DNA of 64,000 nt from Jannaschia pagri (GCF_019655435.1 NZ_BPFH01000005.1:1-64000); one strand, 5' to 3'; shown: positions 1-10,772, counted from the stretch's first letter. Notes: a model not told the origin generated them from the sequence alone. Numbers and translations are program-made.

Positions 1-2356
1 CGTCCACGTCCGTGTCATTGGCAAGCACGTCGATCACGACGCTGTCGTCTTCGTCCACCGAAACTGTATCGGTCTCGGCGACAGGGTCGTCGTTCACGGG
101 GTTGACCGTGATATTCACCGTCGCCGTATCCGTTCCACCGTTCCCGTCGCTCACTGTATAGGTGAAGCTATCGGACCCGTTGAAATCGGCGTTCGGCTCA
201 TAGGTGAAGGTGCCGTCACCGTTATCGACCAACGTACCATTCGCCGGGTCGGAGACGTCGGTGATGGTCAGTGTGTCGCCATTCCCGTCCGTATCGTTGT
301 CGAGGGGCCGGATGACGACGGTCGTGTCCTCATCCAAGGTCACGCTGTCATTGACGGCGTCTGGGTCGTCGTTGATCGGGACCGCGCCCACAACGTTCTC
401 GATGTTCAGGAACCGCGCCGTGTCGCCGTCGACCCGCTGACCGTCGCCATCCAAGAAGAAGATCGTGCCGTTCTCTTGATTGTCGTCGTCGAACTCGACC
501 TGGGCATTGGCGCCGGTCAGGTCGAGGGTGTCCAGGTCCACGCCGCCTTCGTTACCGTCGATCAGATCACCGACCGAGACATTGACGAAGGTATCCTGGT
601 CATCGCCACCCGACAGCTCATCCGCGCCGTCGCCGCCATCAAGGGTATCGTCTCCGCCTTCGCCAAAGATCGTGTCTGCGCCATCGCCCCCGATCAAGCT
701 GTCGTTGCCGTCCTCATCGGTGAACCCAATGATCGGGTCGAAGAACACATCCGAAACGGTGATCCCGCTCGCGCCGTTGGCGTCTTGGGCATGCAGGATT
801 TCAATCCGGCTGACCGGCCCGTCAATGGCCACGTTCACGGCGTAGTCTTCGTCCGTGTCCGGGCTGAAGCCGCCCTGGCTGTCGGCAACGTTGCCGTCGA
901 TGTCGACCTTGGAGCCGCCCTCTAGGACGACATCTGTCGCGTTACCATCGGCGTCAAAGGCCCGCACCGTGACGACGCTGTTGCCGTCCACGTCTGCGAT
1001 GTTGAACGATACGCCTTTCACGGCCGTGGCAAAGTCGAACTCATAGGTGACGTTGTCGCCATTGTTCCGCAGATCCGAGAACAGGCTGGAGGTGTCGTTG
1101 ATCGTCTCCGACCCGCTGTCGATGCCATTGACCGCAATCTGGTCGTCCTCGAACTCGGTCGTCACCCCCCCGTTTTCGGACAGGGTGGAGAAGGTCACCT
1201 CGACCGTTCCCGTGTTCTGGCTGGCCGTGGTGACAGCGACGCCTTCGGCATAGCCATCGATTTCAGACCAGTTGAAGCTTTCGCGTGGGCCGCAGATCGG
1301 CTCACCGTCCTGACCGTTGCTATCGCCGTAGATCAGATCGTCGTCGGATCCGCCGTCCACGGTGTCATCGCCCGCGCCACCGAAGAGCGTATCCTCGCCG
1401 GCCTCGCCACGGACGAGGTCATTGCCGTCTTCGCCATCGGCTTTGTCGTCGCCAGACCCCATGACGAGGCGGTCGTTTCCGTCCCCACCCGTGGCCATGT
1501 CATCGCCAGAACCGCCGCCGATGATGTCGTTTTCTGATCCGCCGTCCAACATGTCATTGCCGCGACCGCCAATCAGCGTGTCCGCACCTTCGCCACCCTC
1601 GATAGTGTCGTCGCCGTTCTGACCTTCGAGGCTGTCGTTGCCCTCCTCGCCGCGAATGATGTCGTCACCTTCCGCCGCACGGACGGTGTCGTCACCAGCG
1701 CCCGCAAGGACGAGGTCATCGTCGCCGGTCGTCCCTTCCACGCCGAGGGCGTCGTTGCTGTCGATCTTGTCGCCCTGTTCGTCGGTGAAGCCAGTCTCGA
1801 TCAGCTCACCCTGGGCCGTGCCATTGACGATCCCGTCGGGCTGCAGCGCGGGCGTGAAGGCCAGGTTATCAACCCCACCAGAGCCGTTGATCCCAACCAA
1901 CATGTAGGCCGCACCGTCGACGTCGATATCGAAATCCACGTGCTCGCCATCTTCGGTCCGGACGTCCAACCGCTTGAGCAGGTTGCCGTCGGCATCAAAG
2001 ACTTCGATCACCGCGCCGCGCTCCACATCCACCATGGTGATGGAGTTAACCGAGGTCGTGCTCTCAAAATCAAAACGGAAGCAAGCGCCGCCCGCGTTGT
2101 CGTCGGGGTCGGAGCTGTCGCCATCCTCGGACGCAATCAGAATGCCGCCCGCGCCTTCCTTCAGAAGATCGTCATCGCCACCGCTGACCCGTCCGCTCGG
2201 GTCTTGCTCGGCGTCGAAGATCATCGGCGGGTTGTTCGTATTTACGGAGCCATCAGCATTGATGTTGCTGATCCGAACACCGCTCGCCGCGAACTGATCG
2301 CCAACGATGGTGCCCGCGTCGAGGTTATTGAAATCAATGAGAGTCTTCTCGGTCAT
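1..2356 (-). CDS. RTX (hemolysin-type Ca-binding) protein with cadherin-like repeats, 3' end outside window
   Basis: Partial gene. The frame is open from the ATG at 2356 to the window edge (785 codons), so the C-terminus is missing. The start has a clear AAGGAG 8 nt upstream. Residues about 1-200 form a Ser/Gly/Asp-rich beta domain. Residues about 207-345 hold at least a dozen RTX nonapeptides (for example GGEGADTLI, GGRGNDMLD). A second beta domain of about 200 residues contains one of the very few Cys. A second RTX block lies at about 546-590. From about 662 a cadherin/VCBS-like repeat starts (NDDPDAVND...), and a second begins at about 753 with DVLANDTD. There is no N-terminal signal peptide, as expected for type I secretion, whose signal would be at the unseen C-terminus. 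Likely role: a calcium-binding extracellular or surface protein. No T1SS genes are in view. Adhesin versus enzyme cannot be decided. Confidence 0.85.
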   Translation of the reverse strand, partial: MTEKTLIDFNNLDAGTIVGDQFAASGVRISNINADGSVNTNNPPMIFDAEQDPSGRVSGGDDDLLKEGAGGILIASEDGDSSDPDDNAGGACFRFDFESTTSVNSITMVDVERGAVIEVFDADGNLLKRLDVRTEDGEHVDFDIDVDGAAYMLVGINGSGGVDNLAFTPALQPDGIVNGTAQGELIETGFTDEQGDKIDSNDALGVEGTTGDDDLVLAGAGDDTVRAAEGDDIIRGEEGNDSLEGQNGDDTIEGGEGADTLIGGRGNDMLDGGSENDIIGGGSGDDMATGGDGNDRLVMGSGDDKADGEDGNDLVRGEAGEDTLFGGAGDDTVDGGSDDDLIYGDSNGQDGEPICGPRESFNWSEIDGYAEGVAVTTASQNTGTVEVTFSTLSENGGVTTEFEDDQIAVNGIDSGSETINDTSSLFSDLRNNGDNVTYEFDFATAVKGVSFNIADVDGNSVVTVRAFDADGNATDVVLEGGSKVDIDGNVADSQGGFSPDTDEDYAVNVAIDGPVSRIEILHAQDANGASGITVSDVFFDPIIGFTDEDGNDSLIGGDGADTIFGEGGDDTLDGGDGADELSGGDDQDTFVNVSVGDLIDGNEGGVDLDTLDLTGANAQVEFDDDNQENGTIFFLDGDGQRVDGDTARFLNIENVVGAVPINDDPDAVNDSVTLDEDTTVVIRPLDNDTDGNGDTLTITDVSDPANGTLVDNGDGTFTYEPNADFNGSDSFTYTVSDGNGGTDTATVNITVNPVNDDPVAETDTVSVDEDDSVVIDVLANDTDVD

Positions 2357-3146
2357 ATCATTGGCTCCTTATGCCGCGCCGTGGCGCGCGCGCCGCGCGG
2401 CAATCCGGCAAAGTGTCTTAAAGAACGGAGACGGCGTTGCCCGGCGGTGACCGCCTGCAACCTGTCGCATGGTGTATGACGTCCTCTGCATGACAGACAT
2501 CTCCGTATAACTCTGTACCCGGTCCCTAATGAGTGACGATGTCGGAGATGTGGCGGACGCACGCACAAACAGAGGCGATTGAGCGCATTGTTGCGAAAAG
2601 CGTCCAGGCGTCACTCGTCCTGGGATGAGGGGTCAAAACGACCCTCCGCACATTTCGCTCCGCGCCCAACTGGGCCACCTTTCATGCGCGGCCGCCCCCG
2701 TGGCCTGCAGACATCGCCCCTAGGGGCCATGGACATTTACTTAACGGAACAGCGGCTATGCGGGAAGCCTTTGGAATTCACGTCCGGTTAATGCAGGCCA
2801 TTTTTGGGCAAGTTGCCGCAATCTTGGCGTAGTCTCTGAGCGGATATTTCCAGTGTCTGTTTCACTTCCTGCAACAGTCCGTGTGACGCAGTGCAGCGCT
2901 GGGGGCCGTGGGACGCGTTCAAACATCTTTAATGCTTGGTGCTTCGCAGCCATCGCGGATCGATACACTCCGATCCATTGTTTCCAGTGAAGATGCTGAA
3001 ATGTGGCGAAGCCGTGGCACTGGGAAAATGCTTTGTTTCCCGCCGCGCAACCACTGCGCGCGAGGTCTGTCAACGGGCGGGTGTCAAAGTGGCCTGGGGG
3101 GACGAATCGTTTCGTCAGGGGGACACCACATTGGTGTCTGCGTTGT
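2357..3146. other. Intergenic region, no gene recognised
   Basis: About 790 bp between the start of the RTX gene and the 3' end of the tRNA-Leu gene. Short open frames exist on both strands, but none has a convincing ribosome binding site, domain or codon pattern. The part next to 2356 must contain the RTX promoter, but I could not pick out clear -35/-10 boxes. I see no further RNA gene here. Confidence 0.5.
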
Positions 3147-3231
3147 TGGTACCCGTGGCCGGACTCGAACCGGCAAGCCTCGCGGCGGCGGATTTTGAAT
3201 CCGCTGCGTCTACCAATTCCGCCACACGGGC
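3147..3231 (-). tRNA. tRNA-Leu (anticodon CAA)
   Basis: On the minus strand the sequence begins GCCCGTGTGGCGGAATTGGT and ends CACGGGTACCA, so the acceptor stem is formed by GCCCGTG and CACGGGT with a G-U closing pair, and CCA is encoded. The anticodon arm is GCGGA-TTCAAAA-TCCGC, giving anticodon CAA (reads UUG). A variable arm and the T-arm GGTTCGAGTCC are present. The length of about 85 nt and the long variable arm are those of a class II leucine tRNA. Confidence 0.95.
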
Positions 3232-3462
3232 AACGCTCGGACGGGCTACCGTTCCTCGGGACCGACGTCAACGGCCCATAGACCATCATCTGTCCGTTCC
3301 GACGTGTTTTGAGCCGCGAAGGATTTCTCGGCGCGTCACTAATCGGTCATACGCGTCGAATTTCGGCTCTCGCTGCCCAATCGTGCGCCCCGATCCGCGT
3401 GGGCCGGAAGTTGCCCGCCAACCGCCTTGACCTCGCCTAGGTTTAATGGGACCGCAAACCCT

Positions 3463-4041
3463 ATGATCCGCCGCCTTTACGATTGGACGCTGGGCCTTGC
3501 CGCCCACCGAAATGCGCTCTGGGCGCTGGCCTTGGTGAGTTTCGTCGAAAGCTCAGTCTTTCCGATCCCACCAGACGTTATGATGATCCCGATGATACTC
3601 GCCGCGCCCCACCGCGCGTGGCTGATCGCCGGCGTCTGCACCGTCGCAAGCGTGCTGGGCGGTGTTGCGGGGTACTTCATTGGCGCCCTGGCCTTCGAAA
3701 CCATCGGAGAGCCCGTCCTGACAGCGCTCGGTAAGGCCGACAGCTTCGACGGCTTCACGGATCGGTACAACGACTACGGCGCCTGGGCCGTTCTGATCGC
3801 TGGAATTACGCCATTCCCCTTCAAGGTCATCACCATCCTGTCGGGCACCACCGGTCTGTCGTTGCCCGTCTTTATCGTATCCTCCATCGTGGCGCGGGGA
3901 CTGCGCTTCTTCATTGTTGCGGGTCTCCTCTGGAAATTTGGCCCGCCCATCCGCACCTTTATCGAAGACCGCCTGGGCCTCGTGTTTACTGTCTTCATGG
4001 TCCTGTTGATCGGCGGCCTTTGGGGAGTGCGCTACCTGTGA
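3463..4041 (+). CDS. DedA/YqaA-family membrane protein (SNARE-associated-like)
   Basis: 192 residues. Start placed at the ATG of MIRRLYDW (3463); an upstream ATG at 3427 would add 12 residues with no hydrophobic or family character. About five hydrophobic segments are visible. The characteristic proline-rich re-entrant stretch ESSVFPIPPDVMMIP lies near residue 30, and a glycine-rich segment GVAGYFIGAL follows. This matches the YqaA branch of the DedA/VTT superfamily, whose members are thought to move or flip lipids in the inner membrane; the exact substrate is not known. It overlaps dsbB by 4 nt (GTGA), so the two are probably co-transcribed. Confidence 0.82.
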   Translation: MIRRLYDWTLGLAAHRNALWALALVSFVESSVFPIPPDVMMIPMILAAPHRAWLIAGVCTVASVLGGVAGYFIGALAFETIGEPVLTALGKADSFDGFTDRYNDYGAWAVLIAGITPFPFKVITILSGTTGLSLPVFIVSSIVARGLRFFIVAGLLWKFGPPIRTFIEDRLGLVFTVFMVLLIGGLWGVRYL

Positions 4042-4499
4042 CCGCACCGCGTTTGACGGCTCTTGCGACGACGGGACACCTGGGCCTGTTGGGTGGGGCC
4101 TTTCTGTTCCAAGCCTTTGGCTACGCGCCTTGCGCCATGTGCCTTTGGCAGCGCTGGCCCCATGCAGCCGCAATCGCCTTCGGGGTGCTCGCGTTGATTG
4201 GGATCGCGCCGCGCGCGATGACCTTGCTGGCCGCGCTGGCCGCCCTGACAACGGCGGGGATCGGTGCCTTTCACGCGGGCGTTGAACAAGGCTGGTGGGA
4301 AGGCCCGAGCAGCTGCACCGGAGGCGCCGACCTCGGCAGCTTTTCAGGGGCGGACCTGTTGTCCACCGACATCGTCGACACCGTCATCATGTGCGACGAC
4401 ATCGTCTGGCAGTTCGGGTTGAGCATGGCGGGCTGGAACGCGGTCCTGTCCCTGGGGTTGGCCGCGATTTGGGTCTTGGCCAGTCGCCGCACGACTTAA
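4038..4499 (+). CDS. dsbB: Disulfide bond formation protein B
   Basis: 153 residues, four hydrophobic segments. Start chosen at GTG 4038, which overlaps the stop of the DedA-like gene by 4 nt. An in-frame TTG at 4020 is less likely. The first redox pair is CAMC at about residue 33, followed by LWQRWPH, the DsbB family signature. The second periplasmic loop carries SSCTGG and, about 30 residues on, MCDD, giving the second cysteine pair. DsbB passes electrons from periplasmic DsbA to quinone. No dsbA is in the window. Confidence 0.85.
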   Translation: MTAPRLTALATTGHLGLLGGAFLFQAFGYAPCAMCLWQRWPHAAAIAFGVLALIGIAPRAMTLLAALAALTTAGIGAFHAGVEQGWWEGPSSCTGGADLGSFSGADLLSTDIVDTVIMCDDIVWQFGLSMAGWNAVLSLGLAAIWVLASRRTT

Positions 4500-4511
4500 C
4501 GCCCTGACATC

Positions 4512-4526
4512 GCCGCGAAACGCGGC
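4512..4526. terminator. Small GC-rich hairpin between convergent dsbB and usg
   Basis: GCCGCG-AAA-CGCGGC, a 6 bp perfect stem with a 3 nt loop, in the 53 bp gap between two convergent genes. There is no T-run on either side, so intrinsic termination is only a guess. Confidence 0.25.
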
Positions 4527-4552
4527 AGGCGCCGAACCCGCTCAGCCCACGC

Positions 4553-4828
4553 CTAGTGCATGGTGAATTCCCCCACCACGTGGCGCCATTCCCCCGGAGA
4601 GATCAGTTTGCGATGGGTAAACCGCACGGAATGCAAGGGACCCTCAATCTCCTCGCCCCAATACTCGATGAACCGAAACAGGCGCGGGTGGTCTGGCGCC
4701 AGATCGTAATCCTGCCAGACGAAGGTGTTCAGCACGTGGGGATGATCAGGCATGTGGTAAAACATCTCTGCCGTCGTCAGCCCATAGCCCTTTAGCATCA
4801 GTTCGGTCTCGGAATTTGGGTTTGTCAT
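4553..4828 (-). CDS. Usg-family protein
   Basis: 91 residues starting at ATG 4828, with GGAG upstream. The sequence contains LMLKGYGLTTAEM, FVWQDYDLAPDHPRL and GPLHSVRFTHRKLI, conserved across the small alphaproteobacterial Usg family (named for a gene upstream of a Caulobacter biosynthetic locus and sometimes labelled tryptophan-synthase-like). The biochemical role is unknown to me. It reads convergent to dsbB and divergent from gyrA; its promoter must lie in the roughly 200 bp before gyrA. Confidence 0.8.
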   Translation of the reverse strand: MTNPNSETELMLKGYGLTTAEMFYHMPDHPHVLNTFVWQDYDLAPDHPRLFRFIEYWGEEIEGPLHSVRFTHRKLISPGEWRHVVGEFTMH

Positions 4829-5026
4829 ATCTGCTCCGCCTTCTTGGGTCTTTCCGCCCCAGACGAAGCCTGTCACATGCGGATTAACAGTCAATAAAAA
4901 CAAGTTGTTATCACTTGCCAAGGCGGGCTGCCAAACCATAGGCCAGCTTGGCGTTGAGCCCATATGCGGTGGGTGATACAACCGACTCCAACCAGATATA
5001 GACCCGGCACAAGGGCGGAGATTCGG

Positions 5027-7777
5027 ATGAGCGACGAGCCGCAAACCCCTGATAACGAAGACGAAGGCCCCGAGCGGGCGGTCATGGCCCATGACGGCCC
5101 GCAGGTCTCGATCATCGAGGAGATGCGCACCTCGTTCCTGGATTACGCCATGTCGGTCATAATCAGCCGCGCAATCCCGGACCTGCGCGACGGCTTGAAA
5201 CCTGTGCACCGGCGCATTCTTTACGCGATGCACGAAACCGGAAACACCCATGACAAGGCATATCGCAAGTCGGCGCGGCCCGTGGGTGACGTCATGGGCA
5301 AATACCACCCCCACGGCGACAGCGCGATTTACGAAGCGCTCGTGCGGATGGCACAGGATTTCTCCATGTCGCTGCCGCTGCTGGATGGACAGGGCAACTT
5401 TGGCAGCATGGATGGCGATAACGCCGCTGCCATGCGCTATACCGAGGTCCGGATGGACAAACCGGCCGCTGCCTTGCTGGAGGACATCGAAAAAGACACC
5501 GTCGACATGGTGCCCAACTACGACGGCAAGGATCTGGAGCCCTCGGTTCTGCCCGCGCGCTTCCCGAACATGCTGGTCAATGGCGCTGGCGGCATCGCGG
5601 TCGGGATGGCCACGAACATTCCACCCCACAACCTTGGCGAGGTCGTGGACGCTTGTCTGGCGTTGATCGAGAACCCGGACCTCAGCTCTGAGGATCTGAT
5701 CGACTATGTTCCCGGCCCCGACTTCCCGACGGGCGGCGTGATCCTGGGGCGCAGCGGCATCCGAAAGGCCTATCTGGAGGGCCGCGGCAGCGTCATCATG
5801 CGCGCGAAGACCCGGGTCGAAGAGATCCGCAAGGACCGCTTCGCCATCGTCGTGGATGAGGTGCCCTACCAAGTGAACAAGGCCTCGATGATCGAAAAGA
5901 TCGCCGAGGCCGCCAAGGACAAGCGCATCGAGGGCATCGCCCACGTCCAGGACGAATCGGACCGGATCGGGGTCCGCGTGGTCGTCGAGTTGAAGCGGGA
6001 CGCCACGCCAGAGGTGGTGTTGAACCAGTTGTTCCGATTCACGCCGATGCAGACCAGCTTTGCCTGCAACATGCTGGCCCTGAACGGTGGTCGGCCCGAG
6101 CAACTGACCCTGCGCGGCTTTCTGACGGCCTTCCTCGACTTCCGCGAAGAGGTGATCGCCCGACGGACCGCGCATCTGCTGTCCAAAGCGCGGGAGCGGT
6201 CGCACATTCTGTGTGGTCTCGCGGTGGCGGTCAGCAACGTGGATGAGGTGGTGCGCACCATTCGCGGCTCGGCGGATGCGCCCGAGGCCCGTCATAAACT
6301 GATGGAACGGCGCTGGCCTGCCGAGGACATCCTGCCCTACATCGCGCTGATCGACGACCCGACCCATAAGGCCAATGAGGACGGCACCTACAACCTGTCT
6401 GAGACCCAGGCGCGCGCAATCTTGGAATTGCGCCTGCAACGTCTGACCCAACTGGGCGTCAAAGAGGTGACGGACGAGCTGGAAGAGCTGGCCGCCAAGA
6501 TCAAGGATTACCTGGAAATCCTAGGGTCGCGCGCGCGGATCCTGTCGATCATCTCGGACGAGTTGCGCACCGTGCGCGCTGATTTTGCCGTCGATCGTCG
6601 CACGGAGATCACCGATTGGTCCGGCGATATGGAAGACGAGGACCTGATCGAGCGCGAGGATATGGTCGTCACCATCACGGCCTCTGGCTATGCCAAGCGC
6701 ACGCCGCTCGCCGAGTTCCGCGCCCAAAAGCGGGGCGGCAAGGGCACGGCTGGCATGGCCACCAAAGACGAAGATGTTGTGACCACCCTGTTCGTGGCCA
6801 ACACCCACACACCGCTTTTGTTCTTCACGACCGACGGCATGGTCTACAAGCTGAAGACCTGGCGCCTGCCCCAGGGCGGGCGGACGGCGAAGGGCAAAGC
6901 GCTGGTCAACCTTTTGCCCATCCAAACGGGCACGGGCATCGCCGCCATCATGCCCGTGGATCGGGATGAGGACGAATGGGGCGACCTCCAGGTCGTCTTC
7001 GCGACCGATCACGGCACCGTTCGCCGCAACAGGCTTTCCGATTTCGCCAACGTGATGCGGAACGGCAAAATCGCCATGAAGTTCGAGGGCGAGTCCGAGG
7101 GCTGGTCGCTCATCAACGCGCGCATCGCTTCGAACGATGATGACGTGATGCTGGTCACCCGGTCGGGTCGCGCGATCCGTTTCCCGGCCACGGATGTGCG
7201 GGTCTTCAACTCCCGCGCGTCGACGGGCGTACGGGGCATTAAACTGGGGGAGGACGATGCAGTCGTCTCCATGGCTGTGATCCGGCATTTCGACGCAACC
7301 TCCGACGAACGCGCCGCCTATCTGAAAATGCGCCGCGCTATGGTTGGCTTGGCCGATGATGCTGAGGTCGATGTGGAGGAAGAGGCAAACGCCAATGCCA
7401 CCATCGATCAGGCCCGCTATGCGGAGATGTCAGCCGCCGAAGACCTGATCCTCACGATCACCGAGGGGGGCGCGGGCAAACTGTCATCATCCCATGACTA
7501 CCCAGTCCGGGGTCGGGGCGGCATGGGCGTCGGCGCCCAGGACAAGGGCGCCCGTGGCGGCGCCATCGTGGCCGCCTTCCCGGTGGAGATGGACGACCAG
7601 ATCATGCTGGCCACATCAACCGGCCAGTCCATTCGCTGCCCAGTGGATGGCATCAGCTTCCGCTCGCGCAGTGCCGGTGGCGTCCGTGTGTTCGACACGG
7701 GCGCAGGCGAAAAGGTCGTCTCGGTCGCCCGCGTCGCCGACTCCAGCGAAGAGGAACAGGACGCGCCGGAAACGTAG
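5027..7777 (+). CDS. gyrA: DNA gyrase subunit A
   Basis: 916 residues. Start placed at ATG 5027 ([12 protein letters not shown]) with GGCGGAG upstream. The open frame extends 21 codons further 5' but without family character. GyrA cuts and rejoins DNA in the A2B2 gyrase. Visible landmarks are the N-terminal PHRRILYAM region, the quinolone-resistance region [13 protein letters not shown], the catalytic tyrosine in [10 protein letters not shown], and the GyrA-box QKRGGKG in the C-terminal beta-pinwheel. At the QRDR site equivalent to E. coli Ser83 there is Ser, and the Asp87 position is Glu. The tail has an acidic patch (EEEQDAPET). It is monocistronic as far as can be seen. Confidence 0.97.
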   Translation: MSDEPQTPDNEDEGPERAVMAHDGPQVSIIEEMRTSFLDYAMSVIISRAIPDLRDGLKPVHRRILYAMHETGNTHDKAYRKSARPVGDVMGKYHPHGDSAIYEALVRMAQDFSMSLPLLDGQGNFGSMDGDNAAAMRYTEVRMDKPAAALLEDIEKDTVDMVPNYDGKDLEPSVLPARFPNMLVNGAGGIAVGMATNIPPHNLGEVVDACLALIENPDLSSEDLIDYVPGPDFPTGGVILGRSGIRKAYLEGRGSVIMRAKTRVEEIRKDRFAIVVDEVPYQVNKASMIEKIAEAAKDKRIEGIAHVQDESDRIGVRVVVELKRDATPEVVLNQLFRFTPMQTSFACNMLALNGGRPEQLTLRGFLTAFLDFREEVIARRTAHLLSKARERSHILCGLAVAVSNVDEVVRTIRGSADAPEARHKLMERRWPAEDILPYIALIDDPTHKANEDGTYNLSETQARAILELRLQRLTQLGVKEVTDELEELAAKIKDYLEILGSRARILSIISDELRTVRADFAVDRRTEITDWSGDMEDEDLIEREDMVVTITASGYAKRTPLAEFRAQKRGGKGTAGMATKDEDVVTTLFVANTHTPLLFFTTDGMVYKLKTWRLPQGGRTAKGKALVNLLPIQTGTGIAAIMPVDRDEDEWGDLQVVFATDHGTVRRNRLSDFANVMRNGKIAMKFEGESEGWSLINARIASNDDDVMLVTRSGRAIRFPATDVRVFNSRASTGVRGIKLGEDDAVVSMAVIRHFDATSDERAAYLKMRRAMVGLADDAEVDVEEEANANATIDQARYAEMSAAEDLILTITEGGAGKLSSSHDYPVRGRGGMGVGAQDKGARGGAIVAAFPVEMDDQIMLATSTGQSIRCPVDGISFRSRSAGGVRVFDTGAGEKVVSVARVADSSEEEQDAPET

Positions 7778-7874
7778 GGACACACCCTCTCTATTTATGC
7801 AAATCCGCTATCGCACTTTCGTTGGTTCGTGCTAGGGTTGAGTCCGGAGCCGGAGGACACGCGCGGAGGCGGTC

Positions 7875-8717
7875 ATGGATCTAGAGAATTGGGACGATCT
7901 CAAATTCGTTCTGGCCATGACTCGCCATGGAACCATGTCGGCGGCCGCTCGGTTCCTGGACACGAACGTTGCCACGGTGTCCCGCCGGATTGAGCGGATG
8001 AGCCAGGACATCGGCATGTCCTTGTTCGAAAAACGTGGGCAAGCCTTTGTCGCCACTCCAGCGGCCCTGCAACTGTCGGAACTCGCCGAAGGCTTGGAGC
8101 AGCAGTTGCGGACCCTGATGAGCGGTCTGCGAACCGACGACGACAACGTGGCCGTGCCCCTTGAGGTTGCCGCCCCACCCGCGGTGCACAGCACCTACCT
8201 GATGCCGCGCCTCACCGAACTTGCCGAACATATGCCCCAGGTCATGATGACCTTGACCGATAAGGTTTTTGCCCAGGGGCTGGGCGAGGCGGATATTCAA
8301 GTGCGGATCGGACGCCCTGAAGGCGGGCGCCTGAAGGCCCGGAAATTTCGGGACTATTCCCTGCGGGTCTTCCACGGCGCAGATCATCAATTGAATGGCG
8401 ATTGGATCGGCTTGTCCCATCGCTACCCCGACAGCGATCTGCTGTGCGAAGTCTACCAAAACGCCAAGCCTCTGCCCCGGTACAGGGTCGAGGAAATGCC
8501 GCTGGTCTATCATCTGGTGTGTTCCACCGGGCTGCCCGGTCTGCTGCCGGATTTCATTGTTCAGCCAGGGGATGGGCTGGTGGTCGCAGATCTGCCCAAC
8601 AACGACCTGCCTGGGGAACTTTGGATCACCTACCACGAAACGCGTCACGCAGATACGACGTTGCGTGCCGTGGTGGACTGGTTCTGTCGCCCCTCCAACA
8701 GCGAAGCTGCGGCATAG
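7875..8717 (+). CDS. LysR-family transcriptional regulator
   Basis: 280 residues, ATG preceded by GGAGG. The N-terminus (WDDLKFVLAMTRHGTMSAAARFL) is a LysR winged helix-turn-helix with the TVSRRIERM recognition helix. The remainder is a short substrate-binding domain. Family members are autoregulated activators that usually control a divergent gene, but here the neighbour gyrA points the same way, so the target cannot be inferred. A local role controlling trmFO is not supported by anything seen. Confidence 0.88.
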   Translation: MDLENWDDLKFVLAMTRHGTMSAAARFLDTNVATVSRRIERMSQDIGMSLFEKRGQAFVATPAALQLSELAEGLEQQLRTLMSGLRTDDDNVAVPLEVAAPPAVHSTYLMPRLTELAEHMPQVMMTLTDKVFAQGLGEADIQVRIGRPEGGRLKARKFRDYSLRVFHGADHQLNGDWIGLSHRYPDSDLLCEVYQNAKPLPRYRVEEMPLVYHLVCSTGLPGLLPDFIVQPGDGLVVADLPNNDLPGELWITYHETRHADTTLRAVVDWFCRPSNSEAAA

Positions 8718-8807
8718 GTCACGGTCCTAACTGACCTGACACCCCGTCGCAGGGCCCGCCGCGCGGAGCCCCTTTTCGCGGCACCCCGCGCCAGATAGAT
8801 TGCGCCC

Positions 8808-10157
8808 ATGACAGAGACACTCCACATCATCGGCGGCGGCATGGCCGGATCAGAGGCGGCTTGGCAGGCAGCACAGGCCGGTGTTCCCGTCGTCATCCAT
8901 GAGATGCGCCCGACCGTCGGCACCTTTGCCCACCGCACCGGATCCCTCGCCGAGATGGTATGTTCCAACTCTTTCCGGTCCGACGACAGTGAGCAAAATG
9001 CGGTGGGCCTGCTCCATTGGGAAATGCGCGCAGCGGGCGGGTTGATCATGGAGATGGCCGACGCCCACCGCCTGCCGGCTGGTGGGGCCTTGGCCGTTGA
9101 CCGCGACCCTTTCGCCGAGGCTGTCACGGATCGCCTGCGCGCCCATCCCATGGTCACTGTCGTCGATGAGGAAGTGAGCGCCCTTCCCGACCAAGGTCAT
9201 TGGATCATCGCGACCGGCCCCCTGACGGGCAGTGCCCTTGCCCAGGCCATCGCGGCAGAGGCCGGTCAGGAGAGCCTCGCCTTCTTTGACGCCATCGCCC
9301 CCATCGTCCATGCCGACAGCATCGACATGGATCAGGCTTGGCGCCAATCCCGCTATGACAAAGGCGACACCGAGGAGGAGCGGACGGCCTACATCAACTG
9401 CCCGATGGACCGCGATCAATATGAGGCGTTCATTGACGCGCTCTTGGTCGCGGAAAAGACAGAGTTCAAACCGGGTGAGACAGCGGGCTATTTCGACGGC
9501 TGCCTCCCGATCGAGGTCATGGCGGAACGGGGGCGTGAAACCCTTCGGTTTGGCCCGATGAAGCCAGTGGGTCTCACCAATCCACACGCCCCGGACGCGA
9601 AGCCCTATGCGGTGGTCCAACTTCGGCGGGATAACAAGCTGGGCACGCTCTATAACATCGTCGGCTTTCAGACGAAGATGAAATACGGCGCGCAAAAGAC
9701 TGTTTTATCTATGATTCCTGGCCTGCAATCGGCCAGCTTTGCGCGCCTTGGCGGGATCCACCGAAACACCTTCATCAACTCGCCCACGCTTCTCGATGCG
9801 CAGATGCGCCTGCGGTCGAAACCTCACATCCGCTTCGCGGGGCAGATCACCGGCGTAGAAGGCTATGTGGAATCAGCGGCCATGGGCTTGCTGGCCGGTC
9901 GTATGGCGGCGGCGGACATCCTGGGGCACGACCTGGCCCCCGTGCCGGAGACGACCGCCATGGGCGCGCTGGTCACCCACATCACCGGCGGGGCCGAGGC
10001 GAAGACGTTTCAGCCGATGAACGTGAATTTCGGGCTCTTCCCGCCTGTCGATGCCCGCGGCGGTCGGCTGGGGCGTGCCGTGCGTTACAAGATGTATACG
10101 GACCGTGCAAAGGCCGACTGGACCGATTGGTTGGGCCTGCGGGTCGCTGCCCAATGA
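8808..10157 (+). CDS. trmFO: Folate-dependent tRNA (uracil-54-C5)-methyltransferase
   Basis: 449 residues. TrmFO uses methylenetetrahydrofolate and FADH2 to make ribothymidine at U54 of tRNA. An N-terminal FAD-binding [12 protein letters not shown] is followed by the family signature [10 protein letters not shown]. The later block [20 protein letters not shown] contains the conserved active-site cysteine, and KMKYGAQK follows. Its stop overlaps the start of the following methyltransferase (ATGA), so the genes form an operon running through gluQRS, three proteins of which two act on tRNA. Confidence 0.95.
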   Translation: MTETLHIIGGGMAGSEAAWQAAQAGVPVVIHEMRPTVGTFAHRTGSLAEMVCSNSFRSDDSEQNAVGLLHWEMRAAGGLIMEMADAHRLPAGGALAVDRDPFAEAVTDRLRAHPMVTVVDEEVSALPDQGHWIIATGPLTGSALAQAIAAEAGQESLAFFDAIAPIVHADSIDMDQAWRQSRYDKGDTEEERTAYINCPMDRDQYEAFIDALLVAEKTEFKPGETAGYFDGCLPIEVMAERGRETLRFGPMKPVGLTNPHAPDAKPYAVVQLRRDNKLGTLYNIVGFQTKMKYGAQKTVLSMIPGLQSASFARLGGIHRNTFINSPTLLDAQMRLRSKPHIRFAGQITGVEGYVESAAMGLLAGRMAAADILGHDLAPVPETTAMGALVTHITGGAEAKTFQPMNVNFGLFPPVDARGGRLGRAVRYKMYTDRAKADWTDWLGLRVAAQ

Positions 10158-10759
10158 CCTCGCCGGACACCGGCAACCTATGGACGGCGCGAACCCCTGC
10201 CGATACGCGCCAGCTCTATGATGATTGGGCGACGAACTACGACACCGACATGGCCGATTGGGGCTATCTCGGCCCGGCGCGCTGTGCCGAGATGTTGCTC
10301 CGCCATGGGCCAGGGGGGGCGGTGCACGATTTCGGCTGCGGAACCGGTTTGGCCGGCGCAGCCTTAGCGGAGCGTGGAGTCACGACCGTCGACGGGTCTG
10401 ACCTGTCAGACCGCATGTTGCAGCAGGCACAGGACCGCAACCTGTACCGCACGTTGGCCCTGGCTGAGGCCGGTGCTGCAATTTCCTTCGCGCCGGACGT
10501 CACAGCGGTGCTGGCCTGCGGTGTCATCAGCTACGGCGCGGCGCCCGCCACGCTCCTGGGGGATCTGATCCAAGCGCTGCCAAAGGGCGGGCTTCTGGTG
10601 ATGACCTATAACGACACGACGTTGACCGACGATGCCTACCAAATCGCCCTAGCTCAGGTGCAGGGCAGCGGGGAGGCGCGCCTGCTCCAGGCGGAATACG
10701 GACCCCAATTGCCGGGCCAAGATCGGGGATGCACCGTCTACGCGCTGCGGCGCATGTGA
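10154..10759 (+). CDS. Class I SAM-dependent methyltransferase
   Basis: 201 residues. The start is ATG 10154, overlapping trmFO by 4 nt; the open frame begins 9 codons upstream. Motif [16 protein letters not shown] binds S-adenosylmethionine, followed by [13 protein letters not shown] (motif II acidic residue). The opening [13 protein letters not shown] resembles the Williams-Beuren (WBSCR27/METTL27-like) methyltransferase group. The substrate is unknown. Its place between trmFO and gluQRS hints at, but does not prove, an RNA or translation-linked role. Confidence 0.75.
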   Translation: MTSPDTGNLWTARTPADTRQLYDDWATNYDTDMADWGYLGPARCAEMLLRHGPGGAVHDFGCGTGLAGAALAERGVTTVDGSDLSDRMLQQAQDRNLYRTLALAEAGAAISFAPDVTAVLACGVISYGAAPATLLGDLIQALPKGGLLVMTYNDTTLTDDAYQIALAQVQGSGEARLLQAEYGPQLPGQDRGCTVYALRRM

Positions 10760-10772
10760 GACGGGTCGTTTT

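Noticed and set aside
1940-2479. Plus-strand frame of 179 codons antisense to the RTX gene
   Set aside because: It is the shadow of the Asp/Gly-rich RTX coding sequence and has no ribosome site or domain.
2756-3430. Open frames of 90-177 codons across 2756-3430 on both strands
   Set aside because: They run through the tRNA-Leu gene (their GLEPASLAAADFES-type peptide is a translated tRNA) and lack ribosome sites or protein character.
4553-6451. 632-codon minus-strand frame covering usg and the 5' half of gyrA
   Set aside because: Only its last 91 codons are the usg gene; the rest is the antisense shadow of gyrA, rich in His/Arg/Val as expected for a high-GC shadow frame.
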